A DNA stretch of 64,000 nucleotides from JASGCP01 sp965263285 (GTDB lineage Bacteria; Bacteroidota; Bacteroidia; Chitinophagales; Chitinophagaceae), in contig CBDHHD010000016.1 in assembly GCA_965263285.1 (NCBI GenBank), positions 1,736,001 through 1,800,000 on the forward strand, written 5' to 3'. Below, piece after piece: positions 63,614 through 64,000 of the stretch. Within the stretch, counting starts at the first letter, position 1. Every line of letters starts with the position of its first letter. The translations under genes were made by a program, and so were the position numbers. A model generated the notes under the pieces. It searched no databases and was not told the origin of the DNA. It saw nothing but the letters and a program-made list of their open reading frames with translations.

Positions 63614-64000
63614 ATGGCAGAAAAAAAAAATCATTGGGAATCGTTTGTTCGTAAAGAGTCGTTTGTGTTGTTTTCTGATTTTTTAGACAAAGAGATTTCG
63701 CTTACAGCTTATTATTCTATAAAAGATATATTAGGCAGTAATACCTCTTTATTATTAGTTAATGATGGACAAGATTTGGTTAAAATGGAATTTGAGAAGA
63801 TATTAGCCACGCTATATGCACAAAAAAAAATAGGTTCTATTTTGTGTATAGGTGTGCATTGTACAGCAGATAGAAATAGAGAATATGGTGTAGCATATAG
63901 AGCTGATTTTAAAGGATGGGGGAATTTAGCAGGTGTATATACAAAATTTATTATGGATGAGTTGTTGCCATATATAAGAAAAAGATTTGAGGTATATAGC
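63614..64000 (+). CDS. Esterase-family alpha/beta-hydrolase, 3-prime cut by window
   Basis: The first 129 residues of a protein that runs off the window. It starts M-A-E-K-K-N-H-W-E-S-F-V. The pattern I-L-C-I-G-V-H-C-T-A-D-R-N-R-E-Y-G-V-A followed by D-F-K-G-W-G ... A-G-V-Y-T-K-F-I-M-D-E-L-L-P-Y-I matches Bacteroidota enzymes of the esterase D / enterochelin-esterase-like group. The catalytic Ser would lie beyond the end. It follows the acyl-CoA dehydrogenase by 161 bp. Confidence 0.75.
   Translation, partial: MAEKKNHWESFVRKESFVLFSDFLDKEISLTAYYSIKDILGSNTSLLLVNDGQDLVKMEFEKILATLYAQKKIGSILCIGVHCTADRNREYGVAYRADFKGWGNLAGVYTKFIMDELLPYIRKRFEVYS

Overview
The window is AT-rich DNA from a Bacteroidota bacterium, probably of the Chitinophagales/Sphingobacteriia side. 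The evidence is the set of promoters of the Bacteroidota form TAnnTTTG, the GMC oxidoreductase paired with a gluconate dehydrogenase subunit 3 protein, DUF4286, BrxA-type bacilliredoxin, a 600-residue-class acyl-CoA dehydrogenase and the S6-S18-L9 operon. No database search was possible, so every family name rests on motifs read from the translations.

Layout. 0.4-10.5 kb: a surface lipoprotein, a GMC/gluconate-dehydrogenase-like pair, an EVE protein, an Smr protein and rpsF-rpsR-rplI. These are followed by a defence patch: a type II restriction endonuclease, a methyltransferase broken by a 53-55 bp duplication, and a convergent three-gene operon containing a TIGR04255-type protein. 10.8-17 kb: an ABC-F ATPase, a small Cys-rich peptide gene that looks like a RiPP precursor, a dead ISL3-type transposase between repeats, and a second propeller lipoprotein. 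17.6-23.8 kb: a double GT32-like glycosyltransferase, two methyltransferase-like proteins, a bacilliredoxin and tsaD. 23.9-32.3 kb: one minus-strand type III restriction-modification operon (mod-trlF-albA2-res) with a PHP/SMC-like ATPase and an AlbA_2/Schlafen-like protein between Mod and Res. 32.7-49.1 kb: a biosynthetic gene cluster with an 8-kb NRPS, then (opposite strand) a DUF4286 protein, a P450 and an MFS exporter, then (plus strand) a class III aminotransferase, a luciferase-like monooxygenase and an FAD protein. 49.1-64 kb: rhomboid, rlmD, a third propeller lipoprotein, ddl, a speA-like decarboxylase, MATE and MFS transporters, an acyl-CoA dehydrogenase and the start of an esterase.

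Almost every long gap is filled by one palindromic, non-coding repeat family. Copies carry nested hairpins and are bounded by three kinds of terminal inverted repeat: A = GGTATAACGACTTTTTTAGT..., B = GGCTACATCTTTTTTTGAGG..., C = GGCATAACTAAATTTAGTGT.... About 14 full, deleted or decayed copies are visible. Several abut gene ends, one supplies the stop codon of a transporter, and some carry an outward-facing Bacteroidota promoter. All three lipoprotein genes encoding a seven-repeat propeller lie beside such copies.

The NRPS cluster is the strongest candidate for an undescribed system. Its order is acetyl-CoA-synthetase-like ligase, second acyl ligase, carrier, condensation, adenylation, carrier, reductase. 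Reductive release followed by an aminotransferase suggests a small acylated, amine- or alcohol-ended product that is then oxidised and exported.
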